In this document: positions 36,950 through 47,043 of the stretch, one piece after another
Position numbering within the stretch: the first letter of the stretch is position 1
Layout of the letters: every line of letters begins with the position of its first letter
From: Pseudomonas californiensis
Lineage (GTDB): Bacteria; Pseudomonadota; Gammaproteobacteria; Pseudomonadales; Pseudomonadaceae
Length of the DNA stretch: 64,000 nt
Reading direction: 5' to 3'
Assembly: GCF_021147775.1 (NCBI RefSeq)
Contig: NZ_JAGTPK010000001.1
Coordinates: 124,001-188,000, forward strand
Notes under the pieces: generated by a model
Databases searched by the model: none
Told to the model about the DNA's origin: nothing
What the model saw: the letters and a program-made list of their open reading frames with translations, nothing else
Made by a program: the position numbers and the translations under genes

Positions 36950-39796
36950 TCACGCCTGCTCCATCGCGTCATTGAGTCGCGCTTCCAGCGCGGCCTTGTG
37001 GCGCAGGAACAGAATGCTTTGCCCGTGCCCGTCATCCAGCAGGCCTGACAGATCCAGATCGGTGATATAGCAGCGATAGCGGCTCGGCTCCAGGCGTTTT
37101 TCGAGGATTTGCTGGGCGACCGCGTCATACAGCTGATCGCCGTACTCCAGCTCGGAAAACTCGCTGTTGTCACAGTACAGCGTGACGTTCACCTGGCTTG
37201 GTGCCACCTCCTCGATAATGGCTTGCACGTCATAGAACGGCTTGTCGGCTGCTGTCGGCGCCAGACGCTGCTCGATGCGCCGGGCACGACCGGATCCGGA
37301 AGGCAGGACCTGATAGTAAAGCGCTTCCAGCGAAACCGGCTCGTCGGGCTGGTCCAGTGGCAGCGACGCGCCACGGCGATAGACCAGTGAGTGAAAGAAA
37401 CGCTGCAGCGGCATCAGCAGGCTCTGTTCGTCGTGATAAGGCAGGCGCTGGTGCCAGAGCGAGTTGTGTTCATCCAGCACGTACAGGTCGGCTTCGGCCT
37501 CATTGATTCGATAAAACACCTGAATGCATTCCGGTTGCCCGAAAGGCAGAATCAGCGCCAGGTCGGTGCCATCCAGCGCATGAGGATCGAGGTGCAGAGG
37601 GCTGTATCGCGGCAGTTCTTCGCCCAGGTACTTGAACAGACCCGGCAGGCTGTTGACCACAATATGGCTGACCTGGCCTGTCATCATTTCCAGCACGTGG
37701 TATTGCTGCTGCACTTGAATCAGGTAACGGTGGTTCAGTTTTCGTCCCAGCAACAGCCTCGCGGTACTGATCAGCTCTTCGACCCGCTGCGCGATGGCTG
37801 GCGCGCGGTTGTGGCAGAAGCACTGCACACGAATGTTTGGCTGACTGGCGCCTTCCGGCAGGCTACTGAGCAGCTCGCTCATGCAGTCGAGCAAGGCATG
37901 AGGACCGTCGTAGCGACTGACCAGTGTTTCATTCCAGGTGTTGAGCGTGATCTGGTCCAGCGTCAGCACCAGATTATCCCGCACGCCCGCATAACTGAGC
38001 GAGTCGGTGCGCTCCGTCGTCATCAGAATATTGCGTTCGCGGTGATGGCTGAGCGGGTCGACACCGACGTTGATCAGCAACAGGATTTCATGCGCAACGC
38101 TGGGTTGGAGCAGTGCCTCATCGCTGACATCCGCCAACGGCAGGGCGATGGTTTGCTGCAAGGCGCCCAGAACGTTGAACAGCTCGAACTCGCTCAGGTC
38201 GCTGGTGCCAGGGTGCAACGCCATACGCGTGGTGGTATCGATCACGTTGTTGCGATGGCACCACGTCAGCAGCTCAAGCAACTCGCGACTGCGTTTGATC
38301 GGCGAGAAGTTGGCGCATTCGTGAACGCTCAGATTGCCGTTGTACAACGTCCACTGGGTTTTTCCTGGCTCGCGCCTGTTGGGCGAGTGCACCAGGGTCA
38401 GGGTGTCCTCGGCCAGATCTGGAGCAATGCCCGGGTTGATGAATTCGACCTTGCCAGCCTTGCGTTCGAACGCTGCGTACAGACGACGGCCGAGGATAGT
38501 CAGATCTCGCGTGTTCAGTGCGTCGGCTGTGCTGCGCGTTCTGGCGAACTGGGTCTGGAACCGGTAGCTGTAGTTCAGCTCGTTGACCAGCGCGCGTCGC
38601 TCTTGTGCCACTTGGCGAACTTTCCATTGGCTACGGCTATCCAGCAGCGTCAGCTGGCGCTCGTCCCAGTTCCACTCTTTGGTCAGGCGCTCCAGCAACA
38701 GGCGTTGCCAGCTGCTGTTGCGTTGACGAGCAGCGCCAGTCAGCTTCTTGTTGACCTTCAGGTAAAGGCTGCGCCTTACCAGCTCAAGGCGTTCGACTTC
38801 CTTGCGCGCCTGCAGATGCTCTTCGATGCGTCGGTAAACAACGATGTAGGGATCCAGCTCGTCCAGGTCCAGCCGATTGGCAAACACGGCTTGCTTGAAG
38901 CGCATGCTGAGGCATTGAACGTTGGGATGCTCGCTTGAGTACACCTCGATCAGCAGCAACTTGAGCACAGACTTGTAGGGCGAGCCGATGCCTTTGAACA
39001 ATTGCCAGAGCCCGGCACTGACAAACTCTGCCGGCGGGATTTCGGACATCGGACCCAGATCGATGACTTCGTCGGCGCGAATGAAACGTTTGGAGAGCAG
39101 GGTGTGAGTGTAGGCCTCGTAACCCTGTTCTTCGTAGACCGGCACCAGCCACCACATGGGCGTGCGTCCCGCCAGCCAGATGGCAGTGCGGTAGAACTCG
39201 TCCAGTAACAGGTAATGCTGAGTTGTACCGCAGTCGTCCGAGCTGAGCTGCGTATCGCGCTCTCCGGTTTTGAAGCGCTGAGGATCGATCAGAAAGAAAT
39301 GCGCTTCCGCGCCCATCGTGGCGGCCCAGGCTTCGAGTGCCTGGCATTTCTTGCGCAGCTCAGCGATGGCATCTTCTGGCAGTGCGCTGTCGTGGCAGAC
39401 CCACACATCCATGTCGCTTTGCTCGGCCTGCGCCAGCGTGCCGAGGCTGCCCATCAGAAACAGCGCGTGGATGGGCTGAGGTGGGTTGCCACGGCGGGCC
39501 TTGTAGGAAAACGAGCGCGTCATTCGCTGAGCTTCAGCGAGGGCCAGCGAATCGGGTTCGTAGTGGGAAACGCCCGCAGGGGTATTGCTCGACACGTAGC
39601 CAGGCAATAACGGGTGGTTGACGTGGAAGAACAGCGGTAACAGTGTCAGCACGCTCTGCTGGCGTGTCGACATTCCTTCCATCGCACGAGCATATCGCCC
39701 GTCATTGAGAGTCAGGAAGCGGTTACGCAGCTGGCTGAGAACCTTGCGGTCAATGCCCTCGTCCAGGTCGGGTCGGATTTCATGATTACGCGTCAT
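36950..39796 (-). CDS. cyaA: Class I adenylate cyclase
   Basis: About 948 residues from ATG 39796 (a GTG one codon earlier is also possible). The N-terminal half is catalytic, with FLMGSLGTLAQAEQSDMDVW, the nucleotidyltransferase GSxGT...SDxDxW motif of class I enzymes; the C-terminal half is regulatory. Converts ATP to cAMP for Vfr/CRP. Its order with cyaY, rnk and argH is the standard core arrangement. Confidence 0.96.
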   Translation of the reverse strand: MTRNHEIRPDLDEGIDRKVLSQLRNRFLTLNDGRYARAMEGMSTRQQSVLTLLPLFFHVNHPLLPGYVSSNTPAGVSHYEPDSLALAEAQRMTRSFSYKARRGNPPQPIHALFLMGSLGTLAQAEQSDMDVWVCHDSALPEDAIAELRKKCQALEAWAATMGAEAHFFLIDPQRFKTGERDTQLSSDDCGTTQHYLLLDEFYRTAIWLAGRTPMWWLVPVYEEQGYEAYTHTLLSKRFIRADEVIDLGPMSEIPPAEFVSAGLWQLFKGIGSPYKSVLKLLLIEVYSSEHPNVQCLSMRFKQAVFANRLDLDELDPYIVVYRRIEEHLQARKEVERLELVRRSLYLKVNKKLTGAARQRNSSWQRLLLERLTKEWNWDERQLTLLDSRSQWKVRQVAQERRALVNELNYSYRFQTQFARTRSTADALNTRDLTILGRRLYAAFERKAGKVEFINPGIAPDLAEDTLTLVHSPNRREPGKTQWTLYNGNLSVHECANFSPIKRSRELLELLTWCHRNNVIDTTTRMALHPGTSDLSEFELFNVLGALQQTIALPLADVSDEALLQPSVAHEILLLINVGVDPLSHHRERNILMTTERTDSLSYAGVRDNLVLTLDQITLNTWNETLVSRYDGPHALLDCMSELLSSLPEGASQPNIRVQCFCHNRAPAIAQRVEELISTARLLLGRKLNHRYLIQVQQQYHVLEMMTGQVSHIVVNSLPGLFKYLGEELPRYSPLHLDPHALDGTDLALILPFGQPECIQVFYRINEAEADLYVLDEHNSLWHQRLPYHDEQSLLMPLQRFFHSLVYRRGASLPLDQPDEPVSLEALYYQVLPSGSGRARRIEQRLAPTAADKPFYDVQAIIEEVAPSQVNVTLYCDNSEFSELEYGDQLYDAVAQQILEKRLEPSRYRCYITDLDLSGLLDDGHGQSILFLRHKAALEARLNDAMEQA

Positions 39797-39937
39797 CACA
39801 ACTCAAGGCATCTGGCCCGGGCAGGCGTGGAATTGCTGAGCAAGATGGCGAAGATACACAGCCGAGCAAATACGGGTTCGGTCGGATTGTTATTCTGGCG
39901 CCAATGTCTTGTATCGACTGACGTTCAAAATAATGAA

Positions 39938-39968
39938 GGGCCTGTCACATTATTTTGTAAACAGGCCC
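39938..39968 (-). terminator. Hairpin after the TIGR02647 gene
   Basis: GGGCCTGT and ACAGGCCC separated by 15 bases; on the minus strand the stem is followed by TTCATTATTTT, 10 bases after the TIGR02647 stop. It would separate that gene from cyaA. Confidence 0.6.
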
Positions 39969-39977
39969 GGAGGGCAC

Positions 39978-40226
39978 TCAGGCAGCTTCTTTGGAGACGT
40001 TCAGAATGGTCAGTAAGGATTGGGCGTGTTGGGCGGCCTCAAGTCCGAGGCTGGTCAGGTAACCGCCGTCGACCTGATTCGTCAGGCCTTTTTCAAAGAG
40101 TCTTTTCGCAGCTGCAATGGCTGTGGGGGCGGCCACATGGTGGACTTTGAGGCCTTCCTGGGTATTGCCCAGATTGAACAGTGCAAGGATTTCCAGTTCG
40201 GCAACCAACTCAGGGGTATACGACAT
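39978..40226 (-). CDS. TIGR02647-family small protein
   Basis: 82 residues from ATG 40226 (MSYTPELVAELEILALFNL) behind GGAGC. Mostly helical, with KRLFEKGLTNQVDGGYLTSLGLEAA, a winged-helix-like pattern shared by this uncharacterised gammaproteobacterial family. No catalytic residues visible. The longer frame to 40532 has no ribosome site. Confidence 0.8.
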   Translation of the reverse strand: MSYTPELVAELEILALFNLGNTQEGLKVHHVAAPTAIAAAKRLFEKGLTNQVDGGYLTSLGLEAAQHAQSLLTILNVSKEAA

Positions 40227-40443
40227 AGGTGCTCCAGACTTTTTGTAATGGTACGACCTCGCAGGCTGCGGGTGAGATCTGGAAACGACGTGTCCGTTCT
40301 GCGCTCGTCGGTTCTGGATGACCGCTAAAGCCGGCTTGGCGTTATAGCCCCGGAGGATGCTGCGGCAGCGGGGCTTCTGCAGTGTAGTCAGCGTCTGAAG
40401 TCTTTGCAGCATATATCTGATCCGCCGAAACCCGGCGGGCGAA

Positions 40444-40719
40444 TTATTTTTCAGGCGGCAGCTCAGGCAAGGCGCGCAGGGCGGTTTCGTACCACTGCGT
40501 GTCGAACGCGCGGTCCTGATCAAGCAGCGCATCGATCTCGACAGCCAGCACGTGCGCCATCATTTCAAGGATGTCATCACGTTCGTAACCGACCAGCGTG
40601 AGTTTGTTGAACACCGCTTTGGCAGCAGGTGGATTGTCGGTCTCGATCTGGTTCTCGATGGCTTGGGCCAGAGTCGAAGCTGCGAATTCTTCTTCGTCGT
40701 TGTCGATTGCGTCAGTCAT
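40444..40719 (-). CDS. Conserved hypothetical acidic protein
   Basis: 91 residues, acidic N-terminus (MTDAIDNDEEEFAAS) and two or three helices (AKAVFNKLTLVGYERDDILEMM-like). Ribosome site GAGGGAATA precedes the start. I do not recognise a named family; pseudomonads carry similar small proteins at this locus. A hairpin CCGCCG/CGGCGG follows the stop. Confidence 0.7.
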   Translation of the reverse strand: MTDAIDNDEEEFAASTLAQAIENQIETDNPPAAKAVFNKLTLVGYERDDILEMMAHVLAVEIDALLDQDRAFDTQWYETALRALPELPPEK

Positions 40720-40914
40720 GGGTATTCCCTCAATTAATGCCTGCAGTCTAACCGGATTCCAGGGTCGAGACAGTTGCCAGATATGAGATGGGTCGTTGTA
40801 GGAAAGCTCTCTAAATATCGAGAGATTGACCTAACTAATTGATGTGTATCGGTAAATTGATAAGGTTCGAAGGCCAGTTATTGGTGCGTAATGAATGCGA
40901 CCAAGGAGGTCATC

Positions 40915-41589
40915 ATGCTGAAGCTTTATGGATTTGCGGCAAGCAATTATTTCAATATGGTCAAGCTCGCGTTGCTGGAGAAGCAGTTGCCTTTCGAGGT
41001 TGTCCCGCTGCACGGATGCCAGAATCCTGAGGTATTGGCGGTCAGTGCGCGCGGCAAAGTGCCCGTCCTGGGAACGGAGCAGGGCTTCATCAGTGAAACC
41101 GACGTGATTCTGCGCTATCTCGAAGACATCCATCCGGCACATCCGTTGCTGCCTCACGACCCGTTTTCACGTGCTCAGGTCTGGACCATCGCCAAGGAAA
41201 TCGAGCTGTACATCGAGCTGCCCGCACGGCTTTGCTATGCCGAAGTCATTTTTGGGGGGCGTCCCACTCCGAATGACCTCAAGGCCAAGGCTCGTAGGGA
41301 CCTGATCAAAGGCGTCGCAGCGCTGGCACAGCGTGCGCATTTTGCACCTTACGTGGCAGGCGAGCAGTTCACCGTGGCGGATCTGTACTTTTTGTACAGC
41401 ATCAACCTGGCGCAGCAAGTGGGCGAAGCGCTGTTTGGTCTGGACTTGCTGGGCGAGATGCCGAGGGCGCAAGTGTTACTGGATCGCTTGGCCCGCAATC
41501 CCAACGTACAGCGTGTGGCTGCTGACAGGGAAGCGGACTGGCCGTTGTTCATGGCCAGGGTTCAGGCGGTGGGCAGGGCTACGGGGTAG
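40915..41589 (+). CDS. Glutathione S-transferase
   Basis: 224 residues from ATG 40915, with the ideal ribosome site AAGGAGG five bases upstream. Thioredoxin-fold N-domain (MLKLYGFAASNYFNMVKLALLE; GKVPVLGTEQGFISETDVILRYLE with the cis-Pro and Glu-Ser/Thr-Asp glutathione contacts) and a helical C-domain. Conjugates glutathione or acts as a peroxidase; substrate unknown. It sits between the cyaA block and argH. Confidence 0.9.
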   Translation: MLKLYGFAASNYFNMVKLALLEKQLPFEVVPLHGCQNPEVLAVSARGKVPVLGTEQGFISETDVILRYLEDIHPAHPLLPHDPFSRAQVWTIAKEIELYIELPARLCYAEVIFGGRPTPNDLKAKARRDLIKGVAALAQRAHFAPYVAGEQFTVADLYFLYSINLAQQVGEALFGLDLLGEMPRAQVLLDRLARNPNVQRVAADREADWPLFMARVQAVGRATG

Positions 41590-41710
41590 GAGAATCTGAA
41601 GCGTTTTACGCAGAGCAGGTGAGCGCTGAAGAGAAGATCGCTTGTTCCGGCAGGCGCCTGCAGTTGAAACGGATTCCAACTGCAGGCGTTCACCGGATGC
41701 GACGCTGGGC

Positions 41711-43105
41711 TTAACGCTCTGCCAGCAGGGCCTGACCGCGAACCCCGGCAGCGCGCACCTGATCAGGCGCAGTACCACCGATGTGGTTTCGTGCATTGAC
41801 CGAGCCTTCCAGAGTCAATACTGCAAACACATCCTGTTCGATCTGATCGCTGAACCGGCGCAGTTCTTCCAGGCTCATTTCAGCCAGGTCCTTGCCGGTT
41901 TCGACGCCGTATTTCACAGCATGGCCGACGATTTCATGGCAGTCACGGAAGGGCAAGCCACGGCGTACCAGATAGTCTGCCAGGTCGGTCGCGGTCGAGA
42001 AGCCACGCAATGCGGCTTCACGCATGATCGAGTGTTTCGGCTTGATCGCCGGGATCATGTCGGCAAAGGCACGCAATGAATCGCGAAGTGTGTCGGCAGC
42101 GTCGAACAGCGGCTCCTTGTCTTCCTGGTTGTCCTTGTTGTAGGCCAGCGGCTGACCTTTCATGAGGGTCAACAGGCCCATCAGGGCACCGAACACACGG
42201 CCGCTCTTGCCGCGTACCAGCTCGGGTACATCCGGGTTCTTTTTCTGCGGCATGATCGAACTGCCGGTGCAGAAGCGATCAGGCAGATCAATGAACTGGA
42301 ACTGAGCACTGGTCCAGAGCACCAGTTCTTCAGAGAAGCGCGACAGGTGCATCATTGCCACCGACGCCGCTGCGCAGAATTCGATGGCGAAGTCGCGATC
42401 CGAGACGCCATCCAGCGAATTGCCGCCTACTGCATCGAAGCCCAGCAGTTTGCAGGTCAGTTCGCGGTCGATCGGGTAAGTGGTGCCTGCCAGTGCTGCG
42501 CTGCCCAGCGGCATGCGGTTCAGACGCTTGCGGCAGTCGACGAGGCGCTCGTAGTCGCGGCTGAGCATTTCGAACCAGGCCAGCATGTGATGGCCGAACG
42601 TCACCGGTTGCGCCGTCTGCAAGTGCGTGAAGCCAGGCATGATGGTATCGGCTTCGCGCTCGGCCTGTTCCAGCAAACCTTTTTGCAGACGGGTGATTTC
42701 ACTCAGGATCAGATCGATCTCGTCACGCAGCCACAGGCGAATGTCGGTGGCCACCTGATCGTTGCGGCTGCGACCGGTGTGCAGCTTCTTGCCGGTGATG
42801 CCGATGCGATCGGTCAGGCGTGCTTCGATGTTCATGTGCACATCTTCAAGATCGACGCGCCACTCGAAACTGCCCGCTTCGATCTCGGCCTGAATGGTGT
42901 TGAGGCCGTCGATGATCGTGTCGCGCTCGGCATCGGTCAGTACGCCGACCTTGGCCAGCATCGTGGCGTGGGCGATGGAGCCCATGATGTCGTGGCGATA
43001 CAGGCGTTGATCGAAGGTGACGGAGGCAGTGAAGCGTGCGACGAACGCGTCGACGGGTTCACTGAAGCGGCCGCCCCAGGACTGGTTGGTCTTGTCGGTG
43101 CTCAT
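41711..43105 (-). CDS. argH: Argininosuccinate lyase
   Basis: 464 residues from ATG 43105 ([14 protein letters not shown]). Signature [20 protein letters not shown] with the catalytic Ser, plus [20 protein letters not shown] and [18 protein letters not shown]. Last step of arginine synthesis. Divergent from algZ, as in P. aeruginosa. Confidence 0.97.
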   Translation of the reverse strand: MSTDKTNQSWGGRFSEPVDAFVARFTASVTFDQRLYRHDIMGSIAHATMLAKVGVLTDAERDTIIDGLNTIQAEIEAGSFEWRVDLEDVHMNIEARLTDRIGITGKKLHTGRSRNDQVATDIRLWLRDEIDLILSEITRLQKGLLEQAEREADTIMPGFTHLQTAQPVTFGHHMLAWFEMLSRDYERLVDCRKRLNRMPLGSAALAGTTYPIDRELTCKLLGFDAVGGNSLDGVSDRDFAIEFCAAASVAMMHLSRFSEELVLWTSAQFQFIDLPDRFCTGSSIMPQKKNPDVPELVRGKSGRVFGALMGLLTLMKGQPLAYNKDNQEDKEPLFDAADTLRDSLRAFADMIPAIKPKHSIMREAALRGFSTATDLADYLVRRGLPFRDCHEIVGHAVKYGVETGKDLAEMSLEELRRFSDQIEQDVFAVLTLEGSVNARNHIGGTAPDQVRAAGVRGQALLAER

Positions 43106-43238
43106 GGATTCGCTCGTTGCTCTACGGAAAGTGGCGTGCCCGATACGTGGCACAAGGGCGGTTGCGATGATAACAGGGTTGATGCTTTTTTATTTCCGGA
43201 TGGCTTGCCGCTGACGAAGCCAGAGCCGAGACTGGGCT

Positions 43239-44321
43239 ATGCGAGATGACCGATTGAAACGTGGTGCCGGGCCCGCTCCCGGCAAAGACTTTTTTCTGCC
43301 TGAACTGTGCCTGCCGCAGGCATTGCTCGTGCTCGTGGTGCTGGCCGAGCTTCTGGTGATCGTGCTGGTGCTGGTCGAGCCGATGCGCTCGGGCTTCGAC
43401 TGGGTGCGCCTGGCCCTGATGTCGCTGTTCGTGCAGTGGATCGTTCTGCTGTCGGCGGCCCTGCTGTGCGGGATGCGGCCTTGGCTGGCGCGCCTTTCGC
43501 CGGGGCTTGCCGGGTGTTTGAGTTGTCTGCTGGTGGTCGGCCTGACGCTCTTGTGCACCGCCGTCACAGACGTTTGTCAGTTGACCGGCAGGATTTCGGT
43601 CACCGGGATGGTGGAGCGCTACCTGCGTTACTCGACGATTGCGCTGATCATGTCCGCCCTGATGCTGCGCTATTTCTACCTTCAGGCGCAGTGGCGCAAA
43701 CAGCAGCAGGGCGAGCTGCGCGCCAGGATCGAATCGTTGCAGGCACGGATCCGGCCACATTTCCTGTTCAACACGCTCAACAGCATTGCAAGTCTGGTGG
43801 TCAGCAATCCGTTCAAGGCCGAGCAGGCTGTGCTGGATCTGTCAGATCTTTTTCGCGCCAGTCTGGCCAAGCCAGGCACGCTGGTGAGCTGGAGTGAAGA
43901 GCTGGCTTTGGCAAAACGATATTTATCGATTGAGCAATATCGTCTCGGCGAGCGTCTACAGTTGGACTGGAGGGTGAGCACGATTCCCGATGACTTGCCG
44001 ATTCCCCAGCTAACCTTGCAGCCATTACTGGAAAACGCCTTGATTTATGGCATCGCCCCTCGCATCGAAGGGGGCGTCGTCACAGTCGAAGCAGACTATA
44101 GAGGGGGAGAGTTCATATTGTCTGTCAGCAATCCCTATGAAGAAGTTGCCAATCGGCAGACTTCCAACGGTACTCAACAGGCCCTGACGAATATCGGTGC
44201 GCGTATTACGGCACTTTTTGGCCCATATGCCAGTCTGAGCGTGGAGCGCCGTGACGGTCGTCACTACACCTGTCTACGCTATCCTTGTGCGAGACTCACG
44301 CAGGAAGCCAGAGCTATATGA
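43239..44321 (+). CDS. algZ: Sensor protein AlgZ (FimS), LytS-type histidine kinase
   Basis: 360 residues: four to six membrane segments in the first 150, then the LytS/His_kinase motif with His174 in IRPHFLFNTLNSIASL, and the N-box-like QLTLQPLLENALIYGIAP. The ATPase region is of the unorthodox LytS type. Partner of AlgR in control of alginate, twitching and virulence. Its stop overlaps the algR start (ATGA). Confidence 0.95.
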   Translation: MRDDRLKRGAGPAPGKDFFLPELCLPQALLVLVVLAELLVIVLVLVEPMRSGFDWVRLALMSLFVQWIVLLSAALLCGMRPWLARLSPGLAGCLSCLLVVGLTLLCTAVTDVCQLTGRISVTGMVERYLRYSTIALIMSALMLRYFYLQAQWRKQQQGELRARIESLQARIRPHFLFNTLNSIASLVVSNPFKAEQAVLDLSDLFRASLAKPGTLVSWSEELALAKRYLSIEQYRLGERLQLDWRVSTIPDDLPIPQLTLQPLLENALIYGIAPRIEGGVVTVEADYRGGEFILSVSNPYEEVANRQTSNGTQQALTNIGARITALFGPYASLSVERRDGRHYTCLRYPCARLTQEARAI

Positions 44322-45064
44322 ATGTCCTGATCGTTGATGACGAACCCCTGGCCCGCGAGCGACTGAGCCGATTGGTCAGCGAAATCGAGGGTTACCGGGT
44401 ACTTGAACCCAGCGCCGCAAATGGTGAAGAAGCTTTGGCGCTGATTGAAAACCTCAAGCCAGATGTTGTGCTGCTTGATATCCGCATGCCAGGCATGGAT
44501 GGTCTGCAAGTGGCCGCCTGGCTGTGCGAACGCGAGGCACCTCCTGCAGTGGTCTTCTGCACGGCGCATGACGAGTTCGCCCTGGATGCGTTTCAGGTCA
44601 GTGCTGTCGGCTACCTGGTCAAACCGGTGCGTCCTGAACACCTTGTCGAAGCCTTGAGAAAGGCCGAGCGTCCCAATCGTGTCCAGTTGGCTGCGATGAC
44701 CCGTCCGGCCGCCGAAAGTGGTAGCGGGCCGCGCAGTCACATCAGTGCGCGCACTCGAAAAGGCATCGAGTTGATCCCTTTGGATCAGGTGATCTTTTTT
44801 ATCGCTGACCACAAGTACGTCACCCTGCGGCACGAGGGCGGTGAAGTTCTTTTGGACGAACCACTCAAGGCACTGGAAGACGAATTCGGAGACCGGTTTG
44901 TGCGGATCCACCGCAATGCGCTGGTTGCCCGTGATCGTATCGAGCGTTTGCAACGCACACCACTGGGGCATTTTCAGTTGTTCCTCAGGGGTCTCAATGG
45001 CGATGCATTGATCGTCAGCCGCCGTCACGTGGCGGGCGTTCGCAAAATGATGCAGCAACTGTAG
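44318..45064 (+). CDS. algR: Response regulator AlgR
   Basis: 248 residues, the exact AlgR length. Receiver domain with Asp7-Asp8, phospho-acceptor Asp54 (VVLLDIRMPGMDGLQ) and Lys in GYLVKPVRPEH; then a C-terminal LytTR DNA-binding domain (about 145-245; IELIPLDQVIFFIADHKYVT). Start 44318 overlaps the algZ stop. Upstream of the hemCDXY operon, as in all Pseudomonas. Confidence 0.97.
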   Translation: MNVLIVDDEPLARERLSRLVSEIEGYRVLEPSAANGEEALALIENLKPDVVLLDIRMPGMDGLQVAAWLCEREAPPAVVFCTAHDEFALDAFQVSAVGYLVKPVRPEHLVEALRKAERPNRVQLAAMTRPAAESGSGPRSHISARTRKGIELIPLDQVIFFIADHKYVTLRHEGGEVLLDEPLKALEDEFGDRFVRIHRNALVARDRIERLQRTPLGHFQLFLRGLNGDALIVSRRHVAGVRKMMQQL

Positions 45065-45295
45065 GGCGGGCCATTGCCCCGAAGGAAAGTTTGCTCGCGA
45101 AGACCGAGTCTCAGCACTGGCTAGCGCCAGATCCGTGAGTTGTCCGGTTTCTTTGCGAACAGGCGTTTCCTGTGATTCTCGGCCCGACTGATTCCTGACC
45201 CGAGTCAATTTGCCTCAGCGACTTATCGGTCAATCCTGAAGTCGTTCCGGCTGAGCTGTTATTATCCGACGCATCTACTCCGTACGGATTGTTCA

Positions 45296-46237
45296 ATGTC
45301 TTCTCGCGAAATCCGCATCGCTACTCGCAAGAGTGCGCTTGCCCTCTGGCAGGCCGAATACGTCAAGGCGCGACTCGAACAGGCTCATCCAGGCTTGATC
45401 GTCACGCTGGTACCCATGGTGAGTCGTGGCGACAAGCTGCTGGACTCCCCACTTTCAAAGATCGGTGGCAAGGGTCTGTTCGTCAAAGAGCTGGAAACAG
45501 CGCTGCTGGAGAATCAGGCCGACATCGCCGTGCATTCCATGAAAGACGTGCCGATGGACTTCCCTCAGGGGCTTGGGCTGTTCTGCATCTGCGAGCGCGA
45601 GGACCCGCGGGACGCCTTTATATCCAATACTTTCGCAAGCCTCGAAGCGTTGCCGGCGGGGAGTGTTGTTGGTACTTCGAGTCTGCGTCGTCAGGCCCAG
45701 TTGTTGGCGCGTCGCCCTGATCTGAAAATCCAGTTCCTGCGTGGCAACGTCAATACCCGCCTGGCCAAGCTGGATGCAGGTGAGTACGACGCGATCATTC
45801 TCGCCGCTGCCGGGCTTATCCGTCTGGGCTTCGAAGACCGTATCACCTCGGCGATCAGCGTCGAAGACAGCCTGCCAGCGGGTGGGCAGGGTGCGGTGGG
45901 TATCGAGTGCCGCAGCGTCGATGCGGAAATTCACGCGCTGCTCGCTCCCCTGCATCACGAAGCCACGGCTGTGCGTGTCATTGCCGAACGCTCGCTGAAC
46001 AAGCACCTCAACGGTGGCTGCCAAGTGCCTATTGCCTGCTACGCCGTACTGGAAGGCGATCAGATGTGGCTGCGGGGTCTAGTGGGTGATCCATCAGGCA
46101 GCCTGCTGCTGCGCGCTGAAGCCCGTGACTCGCAGACGGCGGCTCAAGCACTTGGTGTGCAGGTTGCCGAGGCGCTGCTGGCGCAGGGTGCAGCGCGCAT
46201 CCTGAAAGCCGTCTACGGTGAGGCCGACGACGAATGA
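45296..46237 (+). CDS. hemC: Hydroxymethylbilane synthase (porphobilinogen deaminase)
   Basis: 313 residues. Signature [15 protein letters not shown], the [11 protein letters not shown] active-site segment with catalytic Asp, and the dipyrromethane cofactor Cys in [14 protein letters not shown]. Polymerises porphobilinogen for haem, sirohaem and B12. First gene of hemC-hemD-hemX-hemY; a TTATTAT -10-like element lies about 40 bases upstream of the start. Confidence 0.97.
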   Translation: MSSREIRIATRKSALALWQAEYVKARLEQAHPGLIVTLVPMVSRGDKLLDSPLSKIGGKGLFVKELETALLENQADIAVHSMKDVPMDFPQGLGLFCICEREDPRDAFISNTFASLEALPAGSVVGTSSLRRQAQLLARRPDLKIQFLRGNVNTRLAKLDAGEYDAIILAAAGLIRLGFEDRITSAISVEDSLPAGGQGAVGIECRSVDAEIHALLAPLHHEATAVRVIAERSLNKHLNGGCQVPIACYAVLEGDQMWLRGLVGDPSGSLLLRAEARDSQTAAQALGVQVAEALLAQGAARILKAVYGEADDE

Positions 46238-47001
46238 GCCAGTGGCGTCTGCTGCTGACACGCCCTGCCGAGGAGTCGGCAGCCCTGGCGCAGGTGCTGG
46301 CTGATGCCGGTATCGTCAGCAGCAGCATGCCCCTGTTGGAAACCGAACCCCTGCCTCTGAATCCCGCGCAGCGCTCGATCATTTTCGAGCTGCTCAGCTA
46401 TTGTGCGGTCGTCGTCGTCAGCAAACCTGCCGCGCGCCTGGCTGTCGAGTTGATCGACGAAGTATGGCCGCAACCTCCTCAGCAACCCTGGTTCAGCGTG
46501 GGTGCGGCTACCGGACAGATACTGAAGGACTACGGGCTTGACGCCAGTTGGCCCGAGCAGGGCGATGACAGCGAAGCGCTGCTGGACTTGCCGCAGCTGC
46601 AGGCCGCGATTGCTGTGCCCGGTAGCCGCGTGTTGATCATGCGTGGTGATGAGGGGCGAGAACTGTTGGCAGAGCGCTTGCGCGAGCGTAACGTCGCGGT
46701 CGAGTACCTGCCGCTGTATCGTCGTTATCTGCCAGAGTATCCGTCCTCGGCACTTGTGCAGCGTGTCAGGTTGGAACGCTTGAACGGGCTGGTGGTCAGC
46801 AGTGGGCAGGGTTTTGAACATCTGCTCCAGCTGGCCGGCGATTCGTGGCAGGATCTGGCCGGGTTGCCACTGTTTGTACCAAGCCCCAGGGTCGCTGATA
46901 TTGCTCGTGCGGCAGGGGCACTGAAAGTTGTTGATTGCCGTGGCGCGAACGCCGCGGCATTGCTGGCAGCGTTGCGGGGTCAGCCTCAGCCTGCCGTTTA
47001 G
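46234..47001 (+). CDS. hemD: Uroporphyrinogen-III synthase
   Basis: 255 residues; start ATG overlaps the hemC stop by 4 bases. Low-similarity family, recognised by [40 protein letters not shown] and the second-domain segment [14 protein letters not shown]. Cyclises hydroxymethylbilane to uroporphyrinogen III. Confidence 0.93.
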   Translation: MSQWRLLLTRPAEESAALAQVLADAGIVSSSMPLLETEPLPLNPAQRSIIFELLSYCAVVVVSKPAARLAVELIDEVWPQPPQQPWFSVGAATGQILKDYGLDASWPEQGDDSEALLDLPQLQAAIAVPGSRVLIMRGDEGRELLAERLRERNVAVEYLPLYRRYLPEYPSSALVQRVRLERLNGLVVSSGQGFEHLLQLAGDSWQDLAGLPLFVPSPRVADIARAAGALKVVDCRGANAAALLAALRGQPQPAV

Positions 47002-47043
47002 GCGTATTGATCGACATCATGTCGTTTACGCTATTACGCCAAA

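Noticed and set aside
37391..38938. 515-codon frame opposite cyaA
   Set aside because: Antisense shadow; composition and lack of domains show it is not a gene.
45089..45110. REP-like element (TTTGCTCGCGAAGACCG)
   Set aside because: Only part of a REP half is present, with no paired inverted copy nearby.
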